NCBI GenBank assembly: GCA_964017185.1
Contig: OZ024874.1
Coordinates: 50,806,856-50,870,855 of the forward strand
Direction of reading: 5' to 3'
DNA: 64,000 nt
From: Rugalucina vietnamica
Taxonomy: Eukaryota; Mollusca; Bivalvia; Lucinida; Lucinidae
The translations under genes were made by a program, and so were the position numbers. This document shows, piece by piece, positions 23,406 through 36,113 of this stretch; position 1 is the stretch's first letter, and each line of letters starts with the position of its first letter. A model generated the notes under the pieces. It worked only from the letters and a program-made list of their open reading frames with translations, made no database searches and was not told the DNA's origin.

Positions 23406-25929
23406 CCGAAGTATTCATGTTAATGTGGCATAACTTTTGAGAACACGTACTTCAGCTTTGTGTCGTAATAGAGTGATAGGAGGAGGCTAATGAGTTAATA
23501 CATGTACAGTATGTGTAAAGTTGTCTTGACAATTAAATTTTGCAAATGTGCAAATGCATTTCGTGATCATGGTGAACATATCAATATTAAAATTTGGGGT
23601 GTTAAAAGGGCGATTGCATTGTTTTACTGTAAGAGGTGATAGTTGAAACTGACCGTAAGTACTTCCGGTTTACGCAAAGAAGGTATCTCGCGGACACAGA
23701 TATATGCCGCATAGTTAGAGACGCCTGTTATCCATTCAAGACCTTCTGAACCTCCGTAGAGAATGTTAATGGTAGGATCAATGTGTTCATAAAAAATATG
23801 ATTTTCGGGGGAAATGTTAAATGTATATTTCTGAATTTAGAATATGCTTTTAACTTGAAGCAAACACAACTTCACTGGGTGCTTACTTGGTCCCGATAAA
23901 AAAGGTTTTGTTTCATTTTGTCCCGACAGGATTGGTTTCTGTTTGATTCTGGTAACAGATATTTTCCCAATAATTCCTAGAATTTGGACAACGTTTCGAT
24001 TAAATTCTTATTTATGACATCAATAGAATTTCATGTCATATGAAGTTTGAATGCAACGTTTCAATAAGTTTGTATCTGGTTTGTTCAAAAGTGATATAAA
24101 TCATGAAATAGATGCTAATGCTTATTCTGTTGCGTGGGCTTTGCTGTGTTTTTATAACAAAACAAAATGCGTTACCAAAATGTCAAACCTTTTTATATCG
24201 GGACCAAATAAGCACCATGTGTATATGTAACTCGACGAAACAGGAAGTTGCGGCCCAGCTATGTCTGATACTAAAGTAAAACGCAAGATCACGTTCACCT
24301 TTTGTAATTCGACTAAACAACAAATCTTTTGGTAAAGACATGTAAATGCATGCACCTGACACTACTGACATAGGGTAGAATATTTCGTTACATAACATGG
24401 ATAGGTACGTGCGTTAAGTCTATTCCTATAGCAACAGTGCACGTACATTCTACTTAATCCGAAAAAATATATGACATATATAATACTGCACCTACATCTG
24501 CGACATATTTATGCTCATACATCTTAAAGATTAATGACATATTATTTTCACTCAAAATACTCGTGACGTCTCGTTCAAAATAAAATACAAACATACCAAG
24601 AGTGTGCGTCTTATTATTTTTTTCTGTGATGCCAGGCCTTCCCTCATCTTGAAATAAAATATAAACGTTAGTTCCTTTGGAAGCAGTGAAAACGTTCAAA
24701 GGGAGGTAGTATGGGCGATACTGCACAATTTTGGGGTACTGAAACCTCATCAGCGACCCTTTATACACCAGCGACGAAAGCCAGATAAATATTCTTCAGG
24801 CAAGGAAAGTCTAAATTAAAGACACATGCCTAAACGGGGTCAAATTGATAAAAAAACTGTTTAAAAGATGGATCTAAACGTACATTTTTAATAACCTGAA
24901 TAAACTTACTGATCTCAAAGGAACGAAAGAAATAATGTATATAATCTGCACGCACTATGGATGAGCAGTCAATGAACATAAATCATTTCATTTGTGACAA
25001 CAATGCCATCATTTACAATGAATGGAATATTAAAATTCCAGCACCACATAAAAGTTTGAAATGCTCCTTCCACGACACTTTGCTCTGGTTCCAGATCTTC
25101 TATACATGTACTTCAACGATTTCTTAACTTCCTGTCTTTTTTGCCAAACCATTATTAAATATTTGAGTTGATATGCTCTGTCTTACAACTTATAAATAAT
25201 GTCTTAAAGTTGCAGTTCCCTATGAAAATTTACACGAGCTGAAGGAAGGAGCTGTTTTGTTAATTCGGTTATCTCATTTGCTTGTTGTAAACAGGGCATT
25301 CTTATTTTCTAAAGTTTTTCCTTAAATGACCTTAGATCTAGCATTTTTTTTTTCATATTAAACTGAAAGAGAAACGTTAAAACTAAAGTGATAACGACTA
25401 GGAATCGAATCGCGGTACGAAAGTCCTAGCTAAATAATGAATTTAGGTTAAAAAGTCATTGCCCGTCTATGACTTAGTCACCATTTGACATAGTTTTATA
25501 CCCCTCAAAATTCAAGAAGTATCTTAGGTCATATATCTCTTACACAACTCTAAATTGCAGCAATACTGTAGCAAGCCAAGATGACTGTGAGAACATTTTA
25601 CAAAATGCAAGAATCTAAAATGTGTCTTAAAGGTCTGGCTTAAGTGTATATAAGTGTGTAATACGTGATCAAATGACAACTAATGAGTTAATATCCAAAC
25701 GGTACTGGGTCGTGTTGCTCAAGAGTCGTTTCTCTCGTGAGTTGTTTCGCCTCCTTATTTGATGGTTCGATTCGCCAAAGACAAAACATTTATATCGCTT
25801 TTAATTAACAAACGTGATTTTTGTCACCTGAGGTAAAGAAATAAATGGATTGCCGCGGTAATCAATTAACATGGACGAATTACACACTTTGGTCAATTAT
25901 TTAAGCTGACTCAAAATACCACAAAAAAG

Positions 25930-26048
<119 letters not shown>

Positions 26049-26630
26049 GCGGTTATTAATACCGATGTCTTAATGTTGGTATAAAATAACCTATATTTCT
26101 GCACTTTGTGCATCAACTGCACTTTAACAATACCATGATCCAATTCATGTTAAGGGTCACAATTGTAAAAATCGGTAACATAAACTGTGCACAGGTCAGA
26201 CTTTAAGTTCAAAATTGCATCTGACTATTTCTCGAGTAAGTCGATAGTCCCATTACGCTATCATATGAACTCTTCTCTTAAGAAAATAATCTTACGCAAA
26301 CAAAATTTAAAACAAATTTTATTTCGCTTGATAAACAGGTGTCACTCGCACGGCCTGTGAATTCCAAAATGATACTTTTCGAGATTGCAAATCAGTTTGA
26401 CAGACGGAATTAAATGACTTGTAACTTTAAGCATCACTGTTAACTCTGAGCCTGAGATCCTTGCTAGCCTGACATAAAGATGGGCTAAAAGTGTACATGA
26501 AACATTGTTTTGTGAATTTTTGTATTTATTTGTTAATATTCTCAAAGAACATTAGTGGGACATTGAATTTCAAAAGCACTAGCTCAAGTGCGTGCTCTAT
26601 TGGTCGACAAGAAGGAAGACAATTCTAGAC

Positions 26631-29600
26631 ATGAAGCTGGACGAGATTTTATTGGAACTGGGCGAGTTCGGTCGCTACCAGAAGCGGCTCTACAGTCTGT
26701 TGAGTTTACCAGCTATGAGTGTGGGATGTTTCATGGTTATGGTCGTTATTGTCTTATATACACCACGTCACAGGTAAGTACTAACACGAATCAAAATCAC
26801 TTAGATTGTCTTGGACCTCTCATCTGGCTTTCATTCTGATTAGCATCTGATAAAAAATATACGAGTTTATGGTGCACAGACCTAGCATAAACGAAACTCA
26901 ACCGTGACAGTAAAACCTCTATAATCCGAACATTTTCTGACCTTGAAACAAGTTCGGATTAGATAGGGAATCAGAATAGACAGGCTGTTTTCCACATACA
27001 TTTTGCACCTGGTATAAGTGGCATCTACAAAGCAGTAGAAAATGCCATGGAACAAATTTAATAAAGGCAATTAGTTTAAACAATGCGCACACCGTTTTTA
27101 TTCAGTTGTTCGCCATAGAAATTCCAAGTGCTCTTTCTATAAGGATCGTAGTTTAAATCATTTGACTAGCGAAACTGTTCATCTATGGCAACACAAGAGA
27201 AGTGTACTACATGTACGATATATGAATCGAATTCAACTTCGTTTATATTTTATTTTTGCATGTGGCCATGGTAAAACTTGCAATATGGGTCAAACATGAC
27301 AAGGCATACATCGCATGTAACACACGTACGAGGTATGTACAGAGTTTGATGTCAGAAAGTGCAATAGTGCATCCTAATTTATATAGGTGTCTAGTCTTGC
27401 ATTATCAACTAACTTGTGTGAAATCGTGATTATTCAAATATGTTTGTACGTGTAAGCTCTAGAAACTTTGTTAGATTTATTTTTGAGACACAGCAATATG
27501 TGAAAGTGATTTCGCCCTATCCGAGAAAGTACTAACATGGGCATAGACGACCCCATCAACAAAATAGTCGTTTCTGTACAATTTATACCTTCAGCCAAGA
27601 TTTATGATTGCGACACCACGGGAAGCAACTTGACTACAAGTGTATTTTGATTATCAAATATAAAACCAATGATCTACTAATCAAATGAATTTTGTTGGAG
27701 CTGATAACATTGGGCTTCTGTCTGCTGCTTGTGGAAGTAAAGACGAGTAGAGTTTCCGTTCAATCATGATAATAGGTCACTCACTTGACACCATCTACAA
27801 ATGCGGAATCAAAAATCGGTTAAACAAATACACATGTCCCACAAGGGGTCAATGACTCTATGTTAATTGAGGTTTTCCTTTAGCGCTCCGTGCAAGACAT
27901 TTTAAGCAAATTTCAAATTCAATGTAGGCTGATTAGTTGTTGTTTTTTTCTGTCCGCCGTTTCCAGCAGCTGGAGCGAGTTTTGATAAAGGTCTTATAAT
28001 GGTAGATCTTTGCCATTTAGTCTGACAACGTCATCACTTCATACTAAATAGTAACAAAGTCCTGAATGCATTTGGAACTCATTGACAAAACTGACATTCT
28101 TTTCATTGTATCATTTAGTCTGATTGTAGTAGTCACAGGATATGGGGTACATTTTACTTCGTTAGCATATCTTCGTCACAGGAACATTTCCGCATCTGTT
28201 TTGTATGCATGATTTTCAGATGCAAACTGACTGACTGGGACAACGATACTTTCGCGATTCAAGGGGATCTCCATCAAATGTATGTGAACCGGTCCATTCC
28301 AACTAAGACAGATGGTCAAATCGTCATGTATAGCGAATGTCACGTATATTCAAATGAAGTGGGCGGAGCATATGACATCATCGGCGGAAATCGACCAATC
28401 AACAGTAGCCAAGAGGAGTGTAATGAATGGGTCTATGATCAAAGCGTCTTCCGATCAACCTTTACAGCTCAGGTAAACGTGCTCATTCGCGGAAAACGTG
28501 CGCGCCTGGGCGTGCGTGTATGCGTGAGTTTGTGAATGTCGTCGTTGTCGTCTTCAACATTTTAATTATTGTACAGTCGTATCTGTGTCAAACAAGGACT
28601 CAATACCCAATAACTATGTATGGTACATGTATCATGTTCAAGACACTTCATTTAATACCATCCAGTCACACTATATTACACACTTGATACTTATAACTCA
28701 TTAAACGTTACATTCACCATGACTTGGTGAAGCATGCAGAGTCAGTGTCAAGAGTTATATAAGACAAGGTCAATATAACACATGATATGTGTTATAATTG
28801 TAATATGGGCTGATGAACTATTTAAAGTAAGAGATGCATCTGTAGTTTGTCCCATATATTCAAATGCAGTTAAAAGTGGACCCATACAAAAATGCCTAGC
28901 GCACTATTAAACCCGACTGTATTTTCAAACAAGCAGTTCTCTCATTACACTCTTACATTTAAACAATGTAATTGTCAAATTGCTACTAATTTCTCTTAGA
29001 AAATGACAATACATCACATCAACAATATATCAGCATCACGTAAGATGACAAGGGTCTAGCTCTTTCACAAAACAACAAGACACCTACTTAAACCTTTAAT
29101 ATCTCAACTTAGACTTTCAACTTTGCAGAGCAATCTGGTATGCAGGGATGCGCTGAAGATTTCACACATTCAGATGATGTACTACTTTGGTGTCCTGGTT
29201 GGTGATATCATTATTGGAAATATTGGCGATTTGTAAGTATTGCAATATATCAAGTCACGACAGTCAAGATAAAACAACATTAACTGTTAAGTCGATAAAC
29301 CATAAACATAAGCTCCAGTGAGCTTTTGAACCGACAGCCAGGGAACCTAACGTGTGTGATGCCAAGAAGTAACTGACTAGTGATTATCTGTGACCTCTAA
29401 AACCTTCTTGGACAAATTTCCTTGGAACAGAAAATCATGAAAAGCAGTGACGACTTGATAAAAAATGAAGGATGAGCTACTTCTCAGAAAACGTCATGAT
29501 ATAACTAATCACAATTACCAGAGAGAAAACGTTGAAAACAAACCTTGTAGATTAAGAACATTTAGACAACTTTTTATAGCTGTCCATATTGGCAACATAT

Positions 29601-32600
29601 TATTTAACCTCTATTTCCAGATTTGGTAGAAAGAAAGCTCTCTACATTGGTCTTATTGGCCAGCTGGCATTGACAGTAGGGGTGTCTTTTGCACCAGATT
29701 TCTACACGTTTGGCATTCTTCAGTTCTTTGTTGGTGGGACGGTCCATGGGGCTTTTCTTACAATAGCCGTGATTGGTTGGTTAGCTATTGTTTACTTTCA
29801 AATTTACTTCCATAATACCTGCAATGTTTACATGACGTCGACACCTCCATGTGACCTGAATTGTCTGGTTTATCTCGAGTTAACCAAGTCATCTTTGGCA
29901 CGACAATACACATTGACAGGAGTTTACAGTCTATCAATTAAGATTCCAACACTAATTCTCATACTTGCGATTTTAGAATTGGCGATTTACCTTATGCGGA
30001 AGTCTATATTAAGCAGAAATTATGAACCACTTTTCTTGGGCTATACTGTCATCAAAATATACAAAGATAGAGTTTGTTTAAAAAAAGAAAAATGCATTCA
30101 AGGGGACTGTCAACCGAATTGTTTTATTTTGATTTTTATATATTAAATCATTTCCTGACTTACACTCTATATAAAGTTAGAATTAAGTGTACAGTAAACC
30201 CCAGAAACACACCAATCCAATAGTAAATAAATTTACTTTTTTGTTCTATCCCATCAGGTCTTGAAACAGTTGGCCCAAATAAACGTATCTGGACTGGGAT
30301 GTTTGTCCAAATATTCTTCGCCATTGGTGAGATGTACTTGACTTTGGTGGCGTGGCTCATCAGAGATTGGATGTGGATTAATCTGGCGTGTGCCATACCC
30401 TGCGTGTTCTACCTCACGTACTGGTGGTAAGTGTGACTATTTGCATTGCGAAAACTTGCTTATGCAATATATATAGATTTTCTTCTTTTTTATTTTTTTT
30501 CAGAAGAAAAAAAAAATAAAACTTCATTGAAAATTTTTGATTTATCTTAAACATACATTGTGGGTACACGTTAGAATCGCCCCACCACCCACAATCTATG
30601 TTTTGGATCAAAACTAAGAAAAAAGGTAAACCCCTGTAAACCCCAGTTTTTTTAAAGTGGGGGGTAAAGGGGGTATGATGTGGATATAGATATAGCTATG
30701 CTGCATCCATTATAGTTTCTGGTATATTTCTTTTAAAAGGTGGATGATATTTCAATGTATATAGCCAGTGACCACAAATTTGTACAAGGACTACATGTAT
30801 CTGTAAACGAAAAGGATGAAAAGCTAACATATAATACCAGAATCTAAAACTGAACATCTAGTATGCTTGTCTGGCAAACGCAGAAAGTTTTCAATAATCG
30901 ATTCGTTTTATTTACATTTTATTTATTGTTGTGTATATTGTAGGCTTATCCCCGAATCACCAAGATGGCTCATTAGCAAAGGCAAGTTGAAGGAAGCGAA
31001 GAAAATATTACACTCTATAGCTAAAACTAACAACAAGAGTATTCCGCCTAATCTCCTGGAATCATCCATTGAACAAAAGAAGATAGAATCAGACTCCCAT
31101 GCAAAATTATGGCATATATTTGGAAAACCGGTGCTACTCAGAAGAACGCTCATATTGATGTTTAATTGGTAAGTCCCGGTTTCTAGTCCTTACGTTTTAC
31201 TTTTGACTTTGATATTCCTAAATTGCCGTTTACTTTCAACGCTTTTACCCCGACATAAAGCTATTCATTTCAGTTAGTTGGGCCGGAGCTTCTTGTCTGT
31301 TGCTTCACCCACTGTAGTTCAACTGGTGTTTTTCTTTTGTTCCGGAGTTAGTAAGTTATTTTGCGTCCAGGGATCTCCATCGTCGGGCAGCTTACTCAAT
31401 CTGTGAGTCTTCGTTTTTGATTCATCATGGAGTTTATCATGATTTATTTGTTTGTCCATGATGATTCATTTGACTAGTTAGAGATTCACCAGGAGGACCG
31501 AACAACTGACTAAATGTTGTGAACCACTGCAGAAGCTGAGGGTGAGGTTATGGCCATGTAAAACCGGTTTAAGCCCGCCAGTAACTTTGTGTTACTGATC
31601 GTTCCAAGGCGATACTTCTGTTGTGGTTCTTATTGTTTTATGTATTAGTGTTTAATTCTTTTTGTGCTGTTGGCGCCTTATGTATGTTATCATATTTTAG
31701 TTAAGTTTATGTACCTGAGTGGACACCTATTGGGAAAATAGCTGTCATTCGGCTTACGATGTGTTTTCCTGCTATAAGTACCTGATTGTTAATTTAGTTT
31801 TTACCCACCTCGGTTTTTGGAGTGGGAATCTTTTTCTGATTGGGCCTTTTCTTCGTCGTTGCCTACTTGTACCTTTTTACCGCCAAACAATCAGCCGTTG
31901 TTCGTTGAATTTCTTATATTTTACTGTTTACTTTCAATGACATTTCGTCTATAGCATCAACTTTTGATGGTTCTCAGTCAAGGTATCTTTTACCTTTTAC
32001 TTTCAAAAACATTACTTCCAAACCTTAAGGTATTAATCAGTTATCTTTATCATTCAGCGACTTTCCTTACAACCACTCAATGGTTGATGGTTTGGAAGTA
32101 ATGTTTTTTCCACACTATCAACTACTGCTGTTCCTCGATTACCTCGTACTTTTAATGGCCAATATTCTAAATCATCAATTCCTCAATTATCTTATACTTT
32201 AAATGGCTCACCATCCAAATCTTCACCCTCCAAATCTTCAATCTTCAACCACTGATATTTCAGGATACTTAGTTAGTATTTAGTTAGTGTTACTTACTAT
32301 GGTTGTATAATAAACTCTGGGAATCTAGTGGACGACTTCTACGTGAACTTCCTCCAAATAACTTACTCATTGACTGTCCCCAATAACTTTTTATTTTCAA
32401 TGACTTTACTTCAACATATCAACTTCCGACATTCCTCAGTTAACCATTGATATTTCAGGATGATAGTTAGCATGACTTACTACGGTGTCATAATGAACTC
32501 CGGGAATCTTGCGGGCGATTTCTACGTGAACTTCTTCCTGATGGCCCTCGCAGAGATTCCGGGTCTCTTAATAGGACTTGCTGTTCTCGACAAACTAGGG

Positions 32601-34006
32601 AGACGTTACTCAAACAGTGGGTCTATGATAATCGGTGGTCTAGCCTGTATATGTACAATATTTACTGTAGTCTTTGGAGGAAAAGGTAAAACATGGCTAC
32701 TTTGTATGATTTGAAATATATGCTGTTTCTCTGCTTTTCTGAAAGTTACATTTGTTGCGGTGTATTTCTGTGCTTAAGAAATGAATATTCGTCAGTAAAT
32801 GAAAGGGTTTATCAATGGAAATACTTGCACATCAAATTAATTGCAGCAAGACTTTTTCCTGTTTTTGCTTGATGCTGGCTGGATGGCAACCCTTGATAGA
32901 GAAAGAGCTAGTCATCTTGCTCTTCATGTGTTTTGCATTTTTATGATGTATTGCGTTGTCTTTTCATTCCTTCCTGGTGTCACGCTTGAATTGTTTAAAT
33001 GTTATTGTATAAATTCATGGACCTTTATTCTTACTTCAAATTTTCAGATCTCCAGCCGCTAACAATAGTACTTGCATTTATTGGCAAAGCTGGGGCAGCA
33101 GCAGCTTTCGGGATTGTGTACATATTTACTGCCGAACTGATACCCACAGTGGTCCGGAACGCGGCTATGGGAGCATGCTCATGCGCTGCACGTATCGGTT
33201 CCATGCTTGCACCATACATTGCGAATTCGGTGAGACTTTGCTTTCTGGACTCAAGTATACAACACATTCTAAAGATAGAAAACGGACCTACTGCACACGC
33301 AGGTGATTTCGGTGATTCTGCATAAAATATGATAGAAAATGGAATATTTGCAACATTAACATTTCGTTGAGTAATTATGTTATTCATTGACTTTGAAATA
33401 AAACAAAATAATTATCGAAAATACAAATATTGAACATTAAACATTCAAAGCACAATTTAACTTACTTTGTTACTTGTCATTGATGAGTTTTGATAGTTCA
33501 TTTGTCTTTTACTATTTTCTCTGATTTGTTTAACTCTTTGTCTTCTCCAAGGGTGAGCTTATTGGTGGCAAGTTTGGCAAAGCCGAGCCTTTGCTGGTAT
33601 TTGGTGTACTCTCAGTGATCGCTGGTCTTCTGCTGTTGTTGTTACCAGAGACTTATGGACGGAAACTGCCAGACACTATGCAAGAAGGGGAGGACTTTGC
33701 AAGGTACAGAATAAATGATGATTTCGCATTCAATTGTTTTTCGATTTAATTCTATTTAGCAATAGATACTTTGTCTGTTTTATATAGAACAGCTTTGTGT
33801 CTGTTCAAACGTGTTAACGCGTACAATCATGACAGTTTGATACAGCAGCAAGCAAATTCACATCTTTGATTTTATGATCTTTACAAAATAAACAACTTAC
33901 CTGTAAATATAACAATGGATTCTTCTCTTCCAGAAAATCCGATGTACCTGATCTGGAACTAGTTGTGGAAAATGCACCGTTTATAAAAGAACCAAACAGT
34001 GATTAA
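26631..34006 (+). CDS. SLC22-type organic ion transporter (MFS), first of a tandem pair
   Basis: Ten exons: 26631-26773, 28220-28472, 29129-29232, 29621-29775, 30258-30426, 30944-31168, 32459-32685, 33048-33229, 33552-33703 and 33934-34006. They join in frame to encode 560 aa, typical for SLC22. The N-terminus is MKLDEILLELGEFGRYQKR, then TM1. Next is the large extracellular loop with cysteines and NEWVYDQSVFRSTF, then the MFS loop FGRKK between TM2 and TM3. The SLC22 signature LIPESPRWLISKGK follows TM6. LDKLGRR is the repeat-2 loop, and LPETYGRKLPDT follows the last TM. The product should be a 12-TM plasma-membrane transporter of organic cations, zwitterions or anions; the substrate cannot be told. 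The exon 4 donor (G|GTTGGT) is weak and the frame stays open to about 30146 in intron 4. Intron 6 holds a relic of exon 7. A paralogue follows 2.1 kb downstream. Confidence 0.92.
26774..28219 (+). other. Intron 1 of transporter gene 1
   Basis: Donor GTAAGT, acceptor GATTTTCAG. A+T-rich, with no repeat that I could match in the window. Confidence 0.7.
28473..29128 (+). other. Intron 2 of transporter gene 1
   Basis: Donor GTAAAC, acceptor CTTTGCAG. No other feature seen. Confidence 0.7.
30443..30690 (-). mobile_element. Palindromic MITE, GAGGCGGTTCTAACG family, copy 2 (decayed)
   Basis: Reverse copy in intron 5. It begins CATTGCGAAAACTTGC, has a shortened hairpin at 30541-30605 (CATTGTGGGTACACGTTAGA..), and ends in the ACCCCAGTTTT..GGGGGTA segment. 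Confidence 0.65.
31247..31882 (+). repeat. Interspersed repeat of about 640 bp, full-length copy in transporter gene 1 intron 6
   Basis: Matches 7986-8625 in the opposite orientation from ACCCCGACATAAAG to the terminal TTGCCTACTTGTACCTTTTT. It includes the CTCGGTTTTTGGAGTGGGA block. Confidence 0.7.
32262..32372 (+). pseudogene. Relic duplicate of transporter exon 7 (5' half)
   Basis: Starting with GATATTTCAGGAT, this stretch copies the acceptor and the first 90 or so bases of exon 7 (32449-32560). It keeps GTTACTTACTATGG, AACTCTGGGAATCT and GACTTCTACGTGAACTTCC. It has an insertion after the acceptor and an in-frame TAG two codons in, and it stops matching after about 110 bp. It lies 190 bp upstream of the intact exon. 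It must be skipped for a functional transcript. Confidence 0.75.
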
Positions 34007-36113
34007 CTGGATAGTTTCGTTGATGAACGGAATGAAATGTGTAACGATACGTCTACAAGCAAACCACCTTAGAAAGAAATCATACTTTAGCTGACCAGGA
34101 GAAAGTAGTGTTAGTTAAAACGGCACCGATGCCATCGCTCATTTTTGCAGATGCTAACAGCCACTGGTATTAATCTGAGAAAGCCATCATTGTGTATATA
34201 TAGTTTTTAAAATGATAAGCATACCAGACATATACATGTGTAAGAATTTAGCTGGCGCGTGTGACCCTATTAAAACTGAGAAGCTGCAATCATTGTATAA
34301 TTACATAATAAATGTCATTTGTATAAAGTCTCATAAATTCACTAATGTTGTTGCTTTTTTCTAAATGGAAACATTGTCAGTTACACAGAGTGAGTTACGC
34401 AATCCTTGGTACCTGCAATTATGTGATGATATACTACTTAAAGTTTTATAGTTATCACATCCATTTCAATCCCATACAATAATATTTTGAACACCCATAT
34501 CTATCTAACTAGGTCTAGTGATAAAATTGAATTTGGCTTTCAAAAACCAAATTCGGACTGAATGAAGATGATTTTCAATCAAAAAAAATTTTGGTACAAA
34601 AAAAAATGAAAAAAAGAAAAGAAAAAAAACTACAAAAACAAAAAACCAACATTTTCTGAGTTTTTAAAAATCTCCATCTTATCACTTGGATATTATCTTT
34701 TACATGCAGACACTGTTTCGTGATAAAAAGCTACTTGGGGATGGGTCTCTTTCTGTTAATTTTTATTTGCTATTACTGCAGCTGGTGTTGTGCCGTGTGG
34801 CGGCCCTAAAAAGTCTCCCCGTACATTATCCATAGTGCAGGTTACATTTTCTTTTTGGTCCTTTGAGATCAGCGAAGATATTCTGAGAACTCAGAAATAT
34901 ATTATCGGTTAAGATTCATTTTCTAGCCAATGTTTAATATATTTGGCCCCATTTAGATAACACTAGTCTTTGTATCGACTACCCTGTTGAAAGTTTCAAA
35001 ATTTCAGTAATTCTCTTTGGCTCCATGTTGCCAAATCTAAAGGGTCACTGACGAGACTTCAATAGTCGAAACCGCGGTATGGCCCATCACCTTTCTCATT
35101 TATGTGTTCACTGCTCTTAAAGGATCTCAGTTTTAATTTTTATTTGAAATGCATGTAAGGGAAAACGTCACAGTGAACCCTTAGGCCCATCCACTTGGTT
35201 TCGGATTGCAAATTTTAGGGGTGCATGTGTTCGGACCTAGGTGTTGAAAAAATGAAGAAAGATAATAATATTGGATATATCAAGGCTTTGTCTTAGCGAT
35301 CATGTAACAGAGACCCTCATCGAGAGGCCTTATATCTAGGCCATCGAGGTTTCAAAGCAATGATGGATTTTGCGCACATCGCAGCAGAAAACAACTAGAA
35401 TGCTATAATGATTGTAAGATATAAAAATCAAACGACCCGTTTTCGAATATTAAATATTGAAAATGAACATGGATTCATTGAATCGCTCTTATCAAGTTTT
35501 CTCTTTTATTCTTTATACTCAGGTATATTATTTAAAGATTAGCCGCAAACCATGGAAGTTATCTACTTATTATGACAAGTGTCAATCGCCGCAACTTAAG
35601 CATGTACGAGCGTATCTTCTTCAAAGAATAGGTCCCTTTCAGATAAGCATAGAGCTTCACCATGAAACAAAGTTATGGTGAGTCTACAATGTATTTGCAT
35701 TTTAGACACTACCCACAACAGGTTTATGGATAATTTTAATTAAAAGGTAAGGTAGATAGTGCAACTTCGTTTAACCCCTTCTAATAGAGGTCACCAGAAT
35801 TACATTGCGTCTCTGCTAATCTTTCTAGTTTACCGCCTACTAATCTATTGTTATCTTGAATATTCTACACCCCGGTATATGGAAACCTAGGCATCCATCA
35901 GTCTTCCCGAGTTTCAGAGACATTTATCATATCTTACATATATATATTGAACTGTTGTGGTGCTAATTTTTTCAACTGTCGTTTTTTCTTTGAAGAAATT
36001 AACTTAGAAATGAACTTATTAACTTAATTTGAAAATAAACGTTTTACATAAGTTTTCCATTCCACTGATTTGGTGGCGTATAAAATTATAAATTATCGTT
36101 ACCGTGCTTCACA
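34007..36113. other. Intergenic DNA between the two transporter genes
   Basis: It contains the 3' UTR of gene 1, an A-rich stretch at about 34580-34650, and the putative promoter of gene 2. There is no additional gene and no repeat matched elsewhere. A TATAAAA at 36079-36085 lies only about 30 nt before the ATG, so its use as a promoter is doubtful. Confidence 0.5.
34307..34312 (+). terminator. Probable polyadenylation signal AATAAA of transporter gene 1
   Basis: The first canonical AATAAA after the stop, 300 nt downstream, in an A+T-rich context. Confidence 0.5.

Noticed and set aside
36079..36085. TATAAAA as the promoter of transporter gene 2
   Set aside because: It lies about 30 nt before the ATG, leaving almost no 5' UTR. 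The A+T-rich context makes chance likely.
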